Assembly (NCBI GenBank): GCA_020634975.1 | Contig: JACKAQ010000003.1 | Location: 410,798-474,797 of the forward strand | Source of the DNA: JACKAQ01 sp020634975 [NCBI: Calditrichia bacterium] | GTDB taxonomy: Bacteria; Calditrichota; Calditrichia; RBG-13-44-9 | Direction of reading: 5' to 3' | Length of the DNA stretch: 64,000 nucleotides | Part shown: positions 16,181-24,794 of the stretch, in pieces | Position numbering within the stretch: the stretch's first letter is position 1 | How the letters are laid out: every line of letters begins with the position of its first letter | Made by a program: the position numbers and the translations under genes | The notes under the pieces: generated by a model | The model's database searches: none | The model's input: the letters and a program-made list of their open reading frames with translations, nothing else | Told to the model about the DNA's origin: nothing

Positions 16181-17605
16181 TCAAACTTGATATTGCGGTT
16201 GGTTGATCCCGTTGGGTTTGATCAACCGCAAAAACAGGTTGATATCATTGGCACCCACACCGGTCGTATCGATGTTTTGATACAGCGTACCAATGGTATC
16301 CTGATTGGCAGTTGCATAGGCAATACCAATAATTTCATTGGTTTGAGCGGTTCCGTTCAACCAAAAATAACCCCGCTGATAATCAAAATTGTAATCTTTA
16401 CCTTCTTCCAGACGTTTAAAGTTACCTTTTTCAACTTTTCCACCTTCCAGCGGTGTTGTGGCTGTCGTTGTTTTGGGATCGATACTTGCCAACCCCACAA
16501 CTGTTTCATCACGGTTTTGGCTGGAATTGGTCGTTTTCCAAACGTCCAATTGCGTGATAAACGTTCCGGGCTGAAGCTGCAAAATCATCTGATCGGGATC
16601 GATCTGCGTTTCGAAATCCTGCTGATAAAAGGTATCCACAAAGAAAAAACGGTTGTTCACATAATCGATATCTTTGATGCGCTGGGTTTGCTCGCGGGCG
16701 GAACCGGTGATGGAAAGGCTCTCGTTTTCGCCGCGTTCCAAACTGGCGATACCGGTAAATTTGAATTTACCAACCTGCATTTCGGTTTTCAATCCGAACA
16801 ATCCCTGATTGTTGGAACCGGAAGAAACGTAGTTGGTCGCCGGCAGCGATAACGCAACGTTACCCGCTTCGATGCGCTGAACGATATCGTCTTCATCGCC
16901 ATCGTAGGTTAATTTGAGGGTATTTTCGAAATCGAATGTGGCTTCGCTGTTTTGATCCACCGAAACGGTTACGCGATCGCCAACGCGCCCTTCGACACGG
17001 AATTGCTGGGTTTGCTTAAATTTCGGGGAGAAATTTCCGCGCTCCTCCAACGAGGAAATCGCCGAACCTTCGCGGCTTTCGGTTCGTCCGGCCAGCTCAA
17101 ACGTGATGTTCCCGGAAACCCGCAGACCCACACGATCGCCGCCAAAAATCCGCCGGAAAGTTTTGCTTTTTATCTTCACCGGAATATTCAGTTCGATACC
17201 GCCGCCGCCGCTTTCGCTGCTGAGCCGGTCCCGTTCCTGCCGGATGCTTTGCCGCCAAATTCTGCGTGTATCGTGTTTTAGCCGTTGCTGAACATAATAA
17301 TCCAGATCCATCGCAACGGGCATGCGGTAAATGCGATTGTTAAGCTTTTCTTCAATGATGATAATTTTTTGGGTGCTATCTAACGAAACTTCACGGATTA
17401 CACCACGCAATTTCGGATCGGTCAATACCGAATCGATGGCGTATCGTTCGAAGCCCTGATAGGTTTGCTCAAAAATTGGGGTAAAATGGGGATCGGTTGG
17501 CTTGACAGAGAAACCCTGAGCATGCAAGCTTTCGTAACAGAAAACGATCGCAATGAGAAGAATGAGCGGCAAAAGCTTTTTCGCCCTTGGCAACCAATAA
17601 ATCAT
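16181..17605 (-). CDS. sprA: SprA (Sov) N-terminal part, terminated early by in-frame TGA
   Basis: A 474-residue N-terminal fragment with a signal peptide (LLPLILLIAIVFCYESLHAQ) and the SprA N-terminal modules: TQQFRVEGRVGDRVTVSVDQ, the NVALSLPATNYVSSGSNNQG block, LETM-free repeats such as EGKDYNFDYQRGYFWLNG, and LFLRLIKPNG. It ends ...QPQYQV followed by TGA, where the family normally continues through a Trp into the MxNVY block. Reading the TGA as Trp would give YQVWKLTMRNVYNLGG. A sequencing error, a recent nonsense mutation and translational readthrough are all possible. TGA ends several other genes here, so a general recoding of TGA is unlikely. Confidence 0.87.
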   Translation of the reverse strand: MIYWLPRAKKLLPLILLIAIVFCYESLHAQGFSVKPTDPHFTPIFEQTYQGFERYAIDSVLTDPKLRGVIREVSLDSTQKIIIIEEKLNNRIYRMPVAMDLDYYVQQRLKHDTRRIWRQSIRQERDRLSSESGGGGIELNIPVKIKSKTFRRIFGGDRVGLRVSGNITFELAGRTESREGSAISSLEERGNFSPKFKQTQQFRVEGRVGDRVTVSVDQNSEATFDFENTLKLTYDGDEDDIVQRIEAGNVALSLPATNYVSSGSNNQGLFGLKTEMQVGKFKFTGIASLERGENESLSITGSAREQTQRIKDIDYVNNRFFFVDTFYQQDFETQIDPDQMILQLQPGTFITQLDVWKTTNSSQNRDETVVGLASIDPKTTTATTPLEGGKVEKGNFKRLEEGKDYNFDYQRGYFWLNGTAQTNEIIGIAYATANQDTIGTLYQNIDTTGVGANDINLFLRLIKPNGINQPQYQV

Positions 17606-17791
17606 AAATAGACGCTTTGCTAACTTTGTGATTTCAATACTAATTATCGTAACAATTTATCGTTGCCATACCTCCATCGTTAAGACCGAAAAATATATGT
17701 ACTGATCAAGTTTTAAACAAGTGCAATATTCAAATTTATTCGGAAATATCCGGTACTCTTGCAGCAATACCGAATGATTTTTCACAGCGAA

Positions 17792-18481
17792 TTATGGTGA
17801 TGGACTCGAAATAATCCGGCGTGCCAACAGAACAATTTTCGCCACTTGCTCGTCGATACTCAGGGTTGTGGTATCGATACTGATTGCATCGGGCGCTTTT
17901 CGCAACGGTCCGTGGTCACGGTTTTGATCGGCTTCATCGCGCTGGCGAATTTCCGACTCAACAACGCCAATTTCCATAACGACGCCTCGCTCGCGGAGTT
18001 CCCGTATTCTTCGGCGGGCACGTTCCTCAACCGATGCTTCCATAAAAATTTTCAATTCTGCTTCCGGGAAAACAACAGTGCCGATATCCCGGCCATCCAT
18101 TACAACGCCGCCGTTTTTACCGAGCTGCTGCTGTTTGGCAACCAGAATTTCCCGAACACGGGCATTTGCCGCAACCGGGCTGATATTTTGGGTAACTTCC
18201 GGCAGCCGGATATCGCGGGAAACATCGGTTCCGTCGAGAAAAATTTCGGTATCGCTGTCGTTTTGGTGTAACTCGATATCGATCGATGCTGCCAATGTTC
18301 CCAGCTGTTCTGCATCATCAACGGGAATATTGCTTTGCAGCGCAGCGAGCGTTACCGCCCGATACATTGCGCCAGTATCAATATAAACATAGTTCAGTTT
18401 GCGGGCAACCCGTCGTGCGGTAGTGCTTTTACCGGACGCTGCTGGGCCGTCGATTGCAATGGTTATTTTTCGATGTCTCAT
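17792..18481 (-). CDS. cmk: Cytidylate kinase
   Basis: A 229-residue (d)CMP kinase that converts CMP and dCMP to the diphosphates in the cytoplasm. It has the P-loop GPAASGKST near the N-terminus, YIDTGAMYRAVT for nucleotide monophosphate binding, DGRDIGTVVFP, and the Arg-rich lid (ARRRIRELRERG). The length is standard. The neighbours rluB and scpB often accompany cmk in bacteria. About 24 bases separate it from the pseudouridine synthase upstream, so cmk is probably the last gene of that operon. Confidence 0.95.
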   Translation of the reverse strand: MRHRKITIAIDGPAASGKSTTARRVARKLNYVYIDTGAMYRAVTLAALQSNIPVDDAEQLGTLAASIDIELHQNDSDTEIFLDGTDVSRDIRLPEVTQNISPVAANARVREILVAKQQQLGKNGGVVMDGRDIGTVVFPEAELKIFMEASVEERARRRIRELRERGVVMEIGVVESEIRQRDEADQNRDHGPLRKAPDAISIDTTTLSIDEQVAKIVLLARRIISSPSP

Positions 18482-18505
18482 AAATTTTTTGGCAGGGCTA
18501 ACGTG

Positions 18506-19261
18506 TTATTCTTCCATCAGTTGGCGCTTGTATTCTGCGACTGTTTTTCTCAACCGGTGCACTTCTTCTTTGGTCAATTCGCGCCATTCACCGGGCTTGA
18601 GATCGCTCACTTGAAGTCCGGCAAAATTGATGCGGTGCAACTCCTCCACCTTGTATCCCAATTGCTCGAACATCCGGCGTATCTGGCGGTTACGCCCTTC
18701 GTGAAGCTCAACTTCCATGTAGCTGCAATTGCCCATCCTGCGCAATTCTGTAGCTTTGCAGGGTGCGGTTTTTCGGTCATCCAACATCACGCCATTTTGG
18801 AAATGGTGCAAATCAATAGGTTTGATGACAGAATCCAGCAGCACCCGGTAAATTTTGGTGACTTCAAATTTCGGGTGAATGAGGTGATACGCCAAATCGC
18901 CGTCGTTGGTAATGAGCAACGCGCCGGTTGTGTTGAAATCCAATCGCCCGACCGGGAATAACCGTTGCGGTGTGGCGATCAAATCCAGCACGGTTTTGCG
19001 TTTGCGATCATCTTTGGCGGTGGTTACTGTCCGGGCAGGTTTATGCAGCAAAATGTAAATCTGGTCATTTTGTTGTTCGATCGTTTCGCCATCAAATTTA
19101 ACCACATCTTTTTCCGGATCGATGCGCACCCCGAGCTGATCGACCACTTCCCCGTTTACGGATACCAATCCTTCGGAAATATACTGGTCACATCTGCGGC
19201 GGCTGCCGATGCCTGCCATTGCCAAAAATCGATTTAAACGCACAAGTTCCGGCTTATTCAT
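18506..19261 (-). CDS. rluB: RsuA/RluB-family rRNA pseudouridine synthase
   Basis: A 251-residue enzyme. An N-terminal S4 RNA-binding domain (VRLNRFLAMAGIGSRRRCDQ) precedes the catalytic domain with PVGRLDFNTTGALLITNDG (catalytic Asp108) and HEGRNRQIRRMFEQLG. It isomerises a uridine in 23S rRNA, probably in the RluB manner, although RsuA-type specificity cannot be excluded from sequence alone. The ATG at 19261 overlaps the end of scpB by eight bases and sits just before the S4 domain; a longer frame into scpB was rejected. Overlap indicates translational coupling with scpB. Confidence 0.9.
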   Translation of the reverse strand: MNKPELVRLNRFLAMAGIGSRRRCDQYISEGLVSVNGEVVDQLGVRIDPEKDVVKFDGETIEQQNDQIYILLHKPARTVTTAKDDRKRKTVLDLIATPQRLFPVGRLDFNTTGALLITNDGDLAYHLIHPKFEVTKIYRVLLDSVIKPIDLHHFQNGVMLDDRKTAPCKATELRRMGNCSYMEVELHEGRNRQIRRMFEQLGYKVEELHRINFAGLQVSDLKPGEWRELTKEEVHRLRKTVAEYKRQLMEE

Positions 19262-19952
19262 CCCGGTCTTCGTTGTCGGATTCGTCTTCTTCGGATTCGT
19301 CTGTGTCATAATTTTGCATCCCCAATATTTCCGGCGCAATTTCCTTCAAAAATGTTTCGCCAAATCGTTCCTTAATTTCCGAATCGGCGGCAACAATTTC
19401 ATCCAGTTCCTTCAGTCTTGGCAAATCTTTGAGATCCTGCAGACCGAAATATTCCAGAAATTGGCGGGTAGTTTTGTATAAATATGGATTTCCCGGCACA
19501 TCTGCTGTGCCGGAAATAGTAATCAGGTTTCGTGAAAGCAACGTGCGGATAACGCCATCGGCGCTGACGCCCCGTATTTCCTCAATTTCGGTACGGGTAA
19601 CCGGTTGTTTATAGGCAACAATCGCCAGCGTTTCCAGCGCTTTGCTGCTCAACCGGTTCTGGCTGCGCTTAAAATGAAACCGTTGTAGGTATTCCGCAAA
19701 ATCGGGGCGGGTGAACATCAGGTAACCACCCGCAACTTGCTGTATTTCAAAGGTTCGGGCAGTTGCCGAATATTCATCATTCAGCGATTGCACCAAATTG
19801 GCAATATCGTGCGATTTCAATTCTGGAATTGCCTCGCGCATTTTTGCAGCAGACAACGGTTCATCCGTTGCAAAAACCAACGATTCAACAATTTTCAATG
19901 CTGTTTGCACATCCACTTCCGCAACAGCGGTTGTTTCTGGTGTTTCATTCAT
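19254..19952 (-). CDS. scpB: Segregation and condensation protein B
   Basis: A 232-residue ScpB, the winged-helix partner of ScpA and SMC in chromosome condensation. Core motifs are ALKIVESLVFATDEPLS, the LSSKALETLAIVAYKQPVTRTEIEEIRGV segment (about 102-131) and TADVPGNPYLYKTT. The acidic C-terminal tail (residues after about 215, ESEEDESDNEDRDE-like) is common in the family. ScpA is not in the window but may lie elsewhere. Coupled by overlap to rluB downstream. Confidence 0.93.
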   Translation of the reverse strand: MNETPETTAVAEVDVQTALKIVESLVFATDEPLSAAKMREAIPELKSHDIANLVQSLNDEYSATARTFEIQQVAGGYLMFTRPDFAEYLQRFHFKRSQNRLSSKALETLAIVAYKQPVTRTEIEEIRGVSADGVIRTLLSRNLITISGTADVPGNPYLYKTTRQFLEYFGLQDLKDLPRLKELDEIVAADSEIKERFGETFLKEIAPEILGMQNYDTDESEEDESDNEDRDE

Positions 19953-20203
19953 TTTGCATGCCGGTTAATTTGTGCTTATTAAACGCAGAAATTAGTCATT
20001 CAAAAACGCTTTTGCAAGTGATAGATTTTCCCGTTGAACAGATTTACCGGCAAATCCGGAATTGCCGTTGCAAAAAACCTGGCGGAATGAAAACGTAATT
20101 ATTTTTCCAAAACCAGTTTATTTTTGTGCATTTTGCGACTATGTTTGATGATTATTCGGAATGTGATTGTGAAACAACGGAAACCACTGCAAACGAGGCG
20201 AAA

Positions 20204-20794
20204 ATGAGCGGGAAATTACATACAATTAAAGAAAACCGGTTTACCACCTGGCTGGGAAATACAGTTTATAAAATGATCGGCTGGAAGGTGGAAGGGCACA
20301 TTCCTGAATCTGTCCGAAAAGCGGTGATTATTGTTGCGCCGCATACTTCCAACTGGGATTTTCCGGTTGGCTTGTTTGCGTCTTTTGCGTTGGGACTGAG
20401 CGGTCATTGGGTGGGCAAACACACGTTGTTCCGCTGGCCGTTTGGCGGTTTGATGCGCTGGTTGGGCGGCATTCCCATCAATCGCCGGAAATCAAAAAAT
20501 TTTGTGTCACAGGCTGCGGATTATTTCAAACAATACGAAAATTTCCGATTGGTGATTGCACCGGAAGGCACACGGCGAAAAACCACCAAATGGAAATCGG
20601 GATTTTATCACATCGCCAAAGAAGCTACGGTGCCGATCGTTTGTGCGTTCATCGATTTTCGCCGGAAGGTGAGCGGCATCGGGCCGATTATCATGCCGAG
20701 TGGCGATTTGCAAAAAGATTTCGAGAAAATCCGGGATTTTTATCTGACGGTTGGTGCAAAACGGCCGGAAAATCGCGGGGAAATTTCCCTTTGA
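20204..20794 (+). CDS. PlsC-like acyltransferase
   Basis: A 196-residue 1-acyl-glycerol-3-phosphate acyltransferase-fold protein. The catalytic HX4D is H47-TSNW-D52 and the acceptor-binding motif is PEGTRRK (119-125); GGIPINRRK also fits the family. It probably transfers an acyl chain to a lysophospholipid or other lipid at the inner membrane, but it is shorter than PlsC and belongs to a branch of uncertain substrate. The ATG at 20204 follows GAGG at five to six bases and is preferred over an ATG at 20141 and a GTG at 20126. The gene stands alone on the plus strand, diverging from scpB. Confidence 0.85.
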   Translation: MSGKLHTIKENRFTTWLGNTVYKMIGWKVEGHIPESVRKAVIIVAPHTSNWDFPVGLFASFALGLSGHWVGKHTLFRWPFGGLMRWLGGIPINRRKSKNFVSQAADYFKQYENFRLVIAPEGTRRKTTKWKSGFYHIAKEATVPIVCAFIDFRRKVSGIGPIIMPSGDLQKDFEKIRDFYLTVGAKRPENRGEISL

Positions 20795-20840
20795 TTACAA
20801 AATAATATTGTTGTTCTAGTACGACACCTGATTGATCTTT

Positions 20841-20883
20841 CCTGTGAATGCGCCGAAGGCGCGCCTTCGGCGCAGGAATCTCC
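20841..20883. repeat. Hairpin repeat with a 26-bp perfect palindrome
   Basis: The core at 20849-20874 is a perfect 26-base palindrome with centre GGCGCGCC. The outer bases CCTGTGAA...CAGGAATCTCC resemble the ends of the hairpins at the GIY-YIG element (7227-7604) and at 51935, 54612 and 59025. It lies after the acyltransferase gene and could also stop transcription, although only short T-runs follow. Confidence 0.6.
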
Positions 20884-20971
20884 GGTTTATTATCACAAAA
20901 AGTAAAAAAGTGCTACTCAAATGTATCGCCGTTAAACCGCTATCTTTATTTCACTTAAGCCACTGACCTAC

Positions 20972-21775
20972 TCACTTGAACAGCGGTGCAAACGGGTCAT
21001 CTCCGGGAACAAGTTCCGTGAGCGTCGCAGCTGCCCGAATATCGCTCAATGCCAACTCGAACACGCCATTGCGATGAATTGTCGCAACTTTCGCGCCGGT
21101 CGCCAGTTCCTGCCATCCTTCCCAACTCAGTTGAATGCCGCCGATTGGCAAAATACTTACCCATAATTTCCAGGCTACCGGCAACCCATTTTCGCCGACC
21201 AGCCACAAATAGCTATCGCCGGGCGTTGCGCCGCCGGAAGCATAGGTGATCAGCAACCCACGCAGTGAATCGGACGTTTCCACCCATTTTCGGGTGGTGC
21301 CGTCGTCAAATAATTTTGCGATGGGATTCAGCCAAAAGCTGTCGTTGCACCAATATTCCCAGGCTTTTTGCACCAATTCCATAGTTTCCGGATCATTCCG
21401 GTCGAGCAATTTTCCGTCCACAATCGCGACACCGCTTTGCGAATTGAGATCCACCAACACAACCGTGCTGCCCCAAACCACCTGCGCCACATGCCGTTCG
21501 CGATCCCACAAATGGGCGTGTCGTCCGGCAAATGTCCACGAAATTGCGCCGGTTTGCTGCCATTTTTCGACGTTCACCGCAGCCATCATTTCCCGCGCCA
21601 GCGAATCCGCCATTGCATTTTCCACGCCTTCCGGCAGCGACTCATTGGCAATCCACAGCGCGATTCCGGCAATCGCGATGAACGATAAAGCAATCAACAG
21701 TAATATTTTGGGGAGAATATATCTTTTTTTATGCGCCCCGTTTGAACCGGGAATCGGAATTTTCTGATCCATCAA
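20972..21775 (-). CDS. Hypothetical envelope protein with one membrane anchor
   Basis: A 267-residue protein of no recognised family. A basic N-terminus (KKRYILPK) is followed by one membrane segment (about 22-44), so the rest probably lies in the periplasm. The body has WTFAGRHAHLWDRERHVAQVVWG and WLVGENGLPVAWKLWV, with many Trp and a strand-rich look, like lipid- or sugar-binding beta domains in Bacteroidetes proteins of unknown function. The neighbouring genes give no pathway. The residues after the anchor contain no catalytic signature that could be named. Confidence 0.6.
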   Translation of the reverse strand: MMDQKIPIPGSNGAHKKRYILPKILLLIALSFIAIAGIALWIANESLPEGVENAMADSLAREMMAAVNVEKWQQTGAISWTFAGRHAHLWDRERHVAQVVWGSTVVLVDLNSQSGVAIVDGKLLDRNDPETMELVQKAWEYWCNDSFWLNPIAKLFDDGTTRKWVETSDSLRGLLITYASGGATPGDSYLWLVGENGLPVAWKLWVSILPIGGIQLSWEGWQELATGAKVATIHRNGVFELALSDIRAAATLTELVPGDDPFAPLFK

Positions 21776-21812
21776 TTATATCTTCTAATATATTGTTTAC
21801 TATGATGTTAAA

Positions 21813-22595
21813 TTATTTATTTTTGCGAAATTTTGAACGTAGTTTTTCCACCAGACCGGAATTGTTTTGTGGTTTGGTATCGCGATGATCGAGAGACAGC
21901 GAATTGAGAAATGCCATCGCTCTTTCGAAATCCGGGAATTTTTTTTCCTCCCGCCGGAATGCGCCGGTGTGCCCGTAATACCGCCCGTTTTTGCGCTGAA
22001 TCCCGTGCTTTTTGTGCAGCAATTCGTGATACATCACGTAATCCACCACAAAATCGGGCACGTTGGGCTGATCCAACGTAACCGAAAGCATGATGGTATC
22101 GCGAAGCTGGTGGTAATGCCCCATTTTTCCGGTGGTGAGCATTTCGTTCCAATGCAGGTTCGGGCGATCCATTTTTCCGTTAAAATAGTGGTTGTTCACC
22201 CGTTCAAAAATGGCGTCCAAATCGTGAACCTGACCTTTTGTCTGGCTTTGGAGCGGTTCGGTTGCGCCATCCATTTCGGCAATTATCTGTTGAAATTTGG
22301 CGGTTTGCACAAATTCATCCAACAATTTATGAGAAAAACGGCGTCGCGAAAACAATCGCTGCAAAATTTCCGTCCAGACATTTTCCGGTGCAGAAATCAG
22401 TCCCTCGCTGCATCGCAAAACGATGTGGTCCGAATACGTTTTGTAACGATAAATATAGCGCATATTGCTGAACTGGATTTGCACCGGTTTTTCGAGCCGG
22501 TTGCCGGAAAGCCGGTTCAGCACCCGATTTGCAATCGCCAAACCCGCCAAATGCGAACGAAAATTATCCGGATCACTCAAAAAACCAGCCAGCAA
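21813..22595 (-). CDS. SprT/DUF45-like zinc metallopeptidase, apparent C-terminal part of a frameshifted gene
   Basis: A 260-residue protein with a gluzincin-type site: YHELLHKKHG (H190, E191, H194) and a possible third ligand H209 in YYGHTGAFRREEKKFPDFERA. This arrangement fits SprT-like or YgjP/DUF45 minigluzincins. The N-terminal half (SHLAGLAIANRVLNRL, then PVQIQFSN.RYIYRYKT) is family-specific and unassigned. The frame opens at a TTG inside the upstream gene, without a clear ribosome binding site. The upstream frame ends in a run of six T on the coding strand, just where this frame takes over, so both may be one protein separated by a -1 shift or an error. Confidence 0.75.
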   Translation of the reverse strand: MLAGFLSDPDNFRSHLAGLAIANRVLNRLSGNRLEKPVQIQFSNMRYIYRYKTYSDHIVLRCSEGLISAPENVWTEILQRLFSRRRFSHKLLDEFVQTAKFQQIIAEMDGATEPLQSQTKGQVHDLDAIFERVNNHYFNGKMDRPNLHWNEMLTTGKMGHYHQLRDTIMLSVTLDQPNVPDFVVDYVMYHELLHKKHGIQRKNGRYYGHTGAFRREEKKFPDFERAMAFLNSLSLDHRDTKPQNNSGLVEKLRSKFRKNK

Positions 22596-23065
22596 TAGGC
22601 CATTTGCGATGGCTTCGGCAAATGCGCTGGCGTCAGGTTTTGCTGACGGGCAACGGCTTCAATATCGGCGACGTTATCGCAAATGGTTCGGTGCAACCTG
22701 GCGAAGCTGCGTTCATCGGTCAGCAATTCCGAAAGATGATCCCACATTTCCGCAGAAAACAGTTCACAGGTACCGACGATATTCCGAATCCGTAACTCGC
22801 CGGCGGGCGGTTGCGTGTTGTGCGGATTTTCATTAACCGGAAGATTTTCCAAATCCAGATTTTTCAAATAGTTATACGCATTTCGCGATGGCGCGGGCAA
22901 GTGCTGCGGCGTACCGCGTTGCTGGCGACAAATCTGTTCAACTTGCGCGATAACATGCTGGACGCGTTCACGAAAAACAGTCATTTCCGACGGTGGAATT
23001 CCGGCTGCCAGTTGCTGGCGAACCTGATTAAATATTTTCACCAATCCATTGATCCGAATGTGCAT
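22577..23065 (-). CDS. Hypothetical protein with an internal duplication, apparent N-terminal part of the metallopeptidase gene
   Basis: A 162-residue frame. Two related segments are visible: VEQICRQQRGTPQHLPAPSR followed by NAYNYLKNL, and IEAVARQQNLTPAHLPKPSQ followed by MAYCWLVF, where the frame stops. Both share RQQ..TP.HLP.PS..AY.(Y/W)L, indicating two copies of a small helical module. The second copy ends abruptly at GTT TTT TGA. In the -1 frame the sequence continues directly into FLSDPDNFRSHL of the downstream metallopeptidase. The ATG at 23065 follows AGGAG at short spacing. No function is proposed for the repeats. Confidence 0.6.
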   Translation of the reverse strand: MHIRINGLVKIFNQVRQQLAAGIPPSEMTVFRERVQHVIAQVEQICRQQRGTPQHLPAPSRNAYNYLKNLDLENLPVNENPHNTQPPAGELRIRNIVGTCELFSAEMWDHLSELLTDERSFARLHRTICDNVADIEAVARQQNLTPAHLPKPSQMAYCWLVF

Positions 23066-23304
23066 TGGCTCCTGAAAGCTCCGGTTTCGTTTAAAAATTT
23101 GTCACTTTTTCGCCAGTTACGCATAAAATATCCGGCAAATCGGGAAGACTTACAAACGGTTTGTTAATTTGCCAATTGCCTCGCTGCAACATTCCCCCTA
23201 TTTGCTTTTGAACCAATGCGTAACTAAATTGTAAAAGATGAACATCGCAACCAAAACACCATATTCTGATTGCGATAAACGTTGAATTAAGGAACAATAA
23301 AGAT

Positions 23305-24564
23305 ATGTTTTCATTGATTTTAGGTTTACTAAATGAAATTTGGATTTTGTTCGTGGAAATGGCGCCGTATCTGCTGCTCGGATTTCTGGTAGCCGGATTG
23401 CTGAACCTTTTTTTGACCCGCGAACAGGTGGCAAAACACCTCTCCGAACGTCGATTTTCATCGATTTGGAAGGCGTCATTATTGGGAATTCCGCTGCCGT
23501 TGTGCTCCTGCGGTGTGATTCCGGTTGCCGCGCATCTCGATAAACAAGGTGCCAATCGCGGCGCAACCCTTTCTTTTCTGATATCCACGCCCACAACCGG
23601 CGTCGATTCGATTTTGGCAACATACGGATTATTGGGTCCGTTGCTCACCATTGCCCGACCGGTTGCCGCGTTGGTCAACGGATTGTTGACCGGTTCGCTG
23701 GCTATTTTTTGGGAGAAAGAAAAAGAAGCCGATGACATCACCCAACCGCAACAATCGTCATCCTGTGCAATTCCGGAAAATAGATCGCCGGAAGCATCGA
23801 AAAGCTGGATCGAAAAATTGAAATCTGCTATCAACTACGGTTTTGTGGAATTGCTGGAAGATGTGAGCAAATGGCTGGTCATCGGTATTATTGCGGGCGG
23901 AATGATCAGTTTTCTCATTCCCACCAGTTTTGTGGAAAATTATTTGGGCAACCCGCTGATGTCCTATTCGCTGATGCTGCTGATCGGCATTCCAATGTAT
24001 GTTTGCGCAACCGGTTCAATTCCTATCGCTGCTGCGCTCATTTTAAAAGGCATGTCCCCGGGTGCCGGCTTTGTGTTTCTGTTCGCCGGTCCGGCAACCA
24101 ACACGGCAACCCTCTCTTTTGTGGGCGGCAAACTGGGAAAAAAGCATCTGATTTTATATCTCACAACGATTTTATTGTGCAGCGTGGCATTCGGCGCGTT
24201 GATTGATTATGTTTGGATAAGCGCCGGGCAGGATTTATCACTCATCAGCGGTGCGATGGAAATGCTGCCCGAATGGCTGAAAATCGCATCCGCGCTGTTG
24301 CTGCTGGCGTTGATGCTTCGTCCGTTTGTGATGCGGTTTATCAGCAAACCGGTATCGGATGAAGGATTGCATTTTGAAGTGCCGGACATGAATTGCGAAC
24401 ATTGCAAAAAAACCATCACCGGTGCATTGCAGCAGGTGGATGGCGTGCAAAACGTAAACGTGATGCTATCGCTTCGGTTGGTGCAGGTTGTCGGCAACGC
24501 CGAACGCAACGAACTGGAAAATGCGATCCGCAATGCGGGCTACAACATCACGGATGTGCGATAG
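23305..24564 (+). CDS. SO_0444/ArsP-type permease with C-terminal HMA domain
   Basis: A 419-residue permease of the DUF318 superfamily with about eight to ten membrane segments. LPLCSCGVIPVA (Cys67, Cys69), STPTTGVDS, YVCATGSIPIAAAL and AGPATNTATLSF are the conserved paired motifs. Residues 356-419 form a heavy-metal-associated domain with MNCEHCKK (Cys364, Cys367), which binds Cu(I), Zn or similar soft metals. The combination matches the SO_0444 family proposed to export Cu or Zn across the inner membrane. It is divergent from the hypothetical gene at 23065 and stands alone. The substrate is inferred from family only. Confidence 0.85.
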   Translation: MFSLILGLLNEIWILFVEMAPYLLLGFLVAGLLNLFLTREQVAKHLSERRFSSIWKASLLGIPLPLCSCGVIPVAAHLDKQGANRGATLSFLISTPTTGVDSILATYGLLGPLLTIARPVAALVNGLLTGSLAIFWEKEKEADDITQPQQSSSCAIPENRSPEASKSWIEKLKSAINYGFVELLEDVSKWLVIGIIAGGMISFLIPTSFVENYLGNPLMSYSLMLLIGIPMYVCATGSIPIAAALILKGMSPGAGFVFLFAGPATNTATLSFVGGKLGKKHLILYLTTILLCSVAFGALIDYVWISAGQDLSLISGAMEMLPEWLKIASALLLLALMLRPFVMRFISKPVSDEGLHFEVPDMNCEHCKKTITGALQQVDGVQNVNVMLSLRLVQVVGNAERNELENAIRNAGYNITDVR

Positions 24565-24794
24565 CACATTTACCAACGCAGTAATTTATATTAGCTTATT
24601 TTTAACGGCAGATTGATAAAACATTTTACACAAACTGTTAATAAACAACGAATTAAACGATTCAAAAATTTAGCGGTTAACAAAAGACCGCAGTTTAACA
24701 TCGAAATATCTCTGTCGCAATTGTTTGGAAATCGTGTTCATTTGCAGCTATTTAGCTGAATTTCAAACATCATTTTAACAAAAAGGATGTAGAT

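Noticed and set aside
16181-16183. Selenocysteine at the sprA TGA
   Set aside because: The family has Trp here, not Cys, and no clear SECIS-like hairpin was recognised just after the TGA.
16160-16200. General reassignment of TGA to tryptophan in this organism
   Set aside because: TGA acts as the stop of several intact genes here, for example the HslV-like, GT2-coupled flippase-like and kinase genes, where readthrough would run into overlapping frames.
23091-23834. A 247-residue minus-strand ORF opposite the metal permease
   Set aside because: It lies in antisense to a clearly recognised permease and has no coherent family wording. It is a shadow frame.
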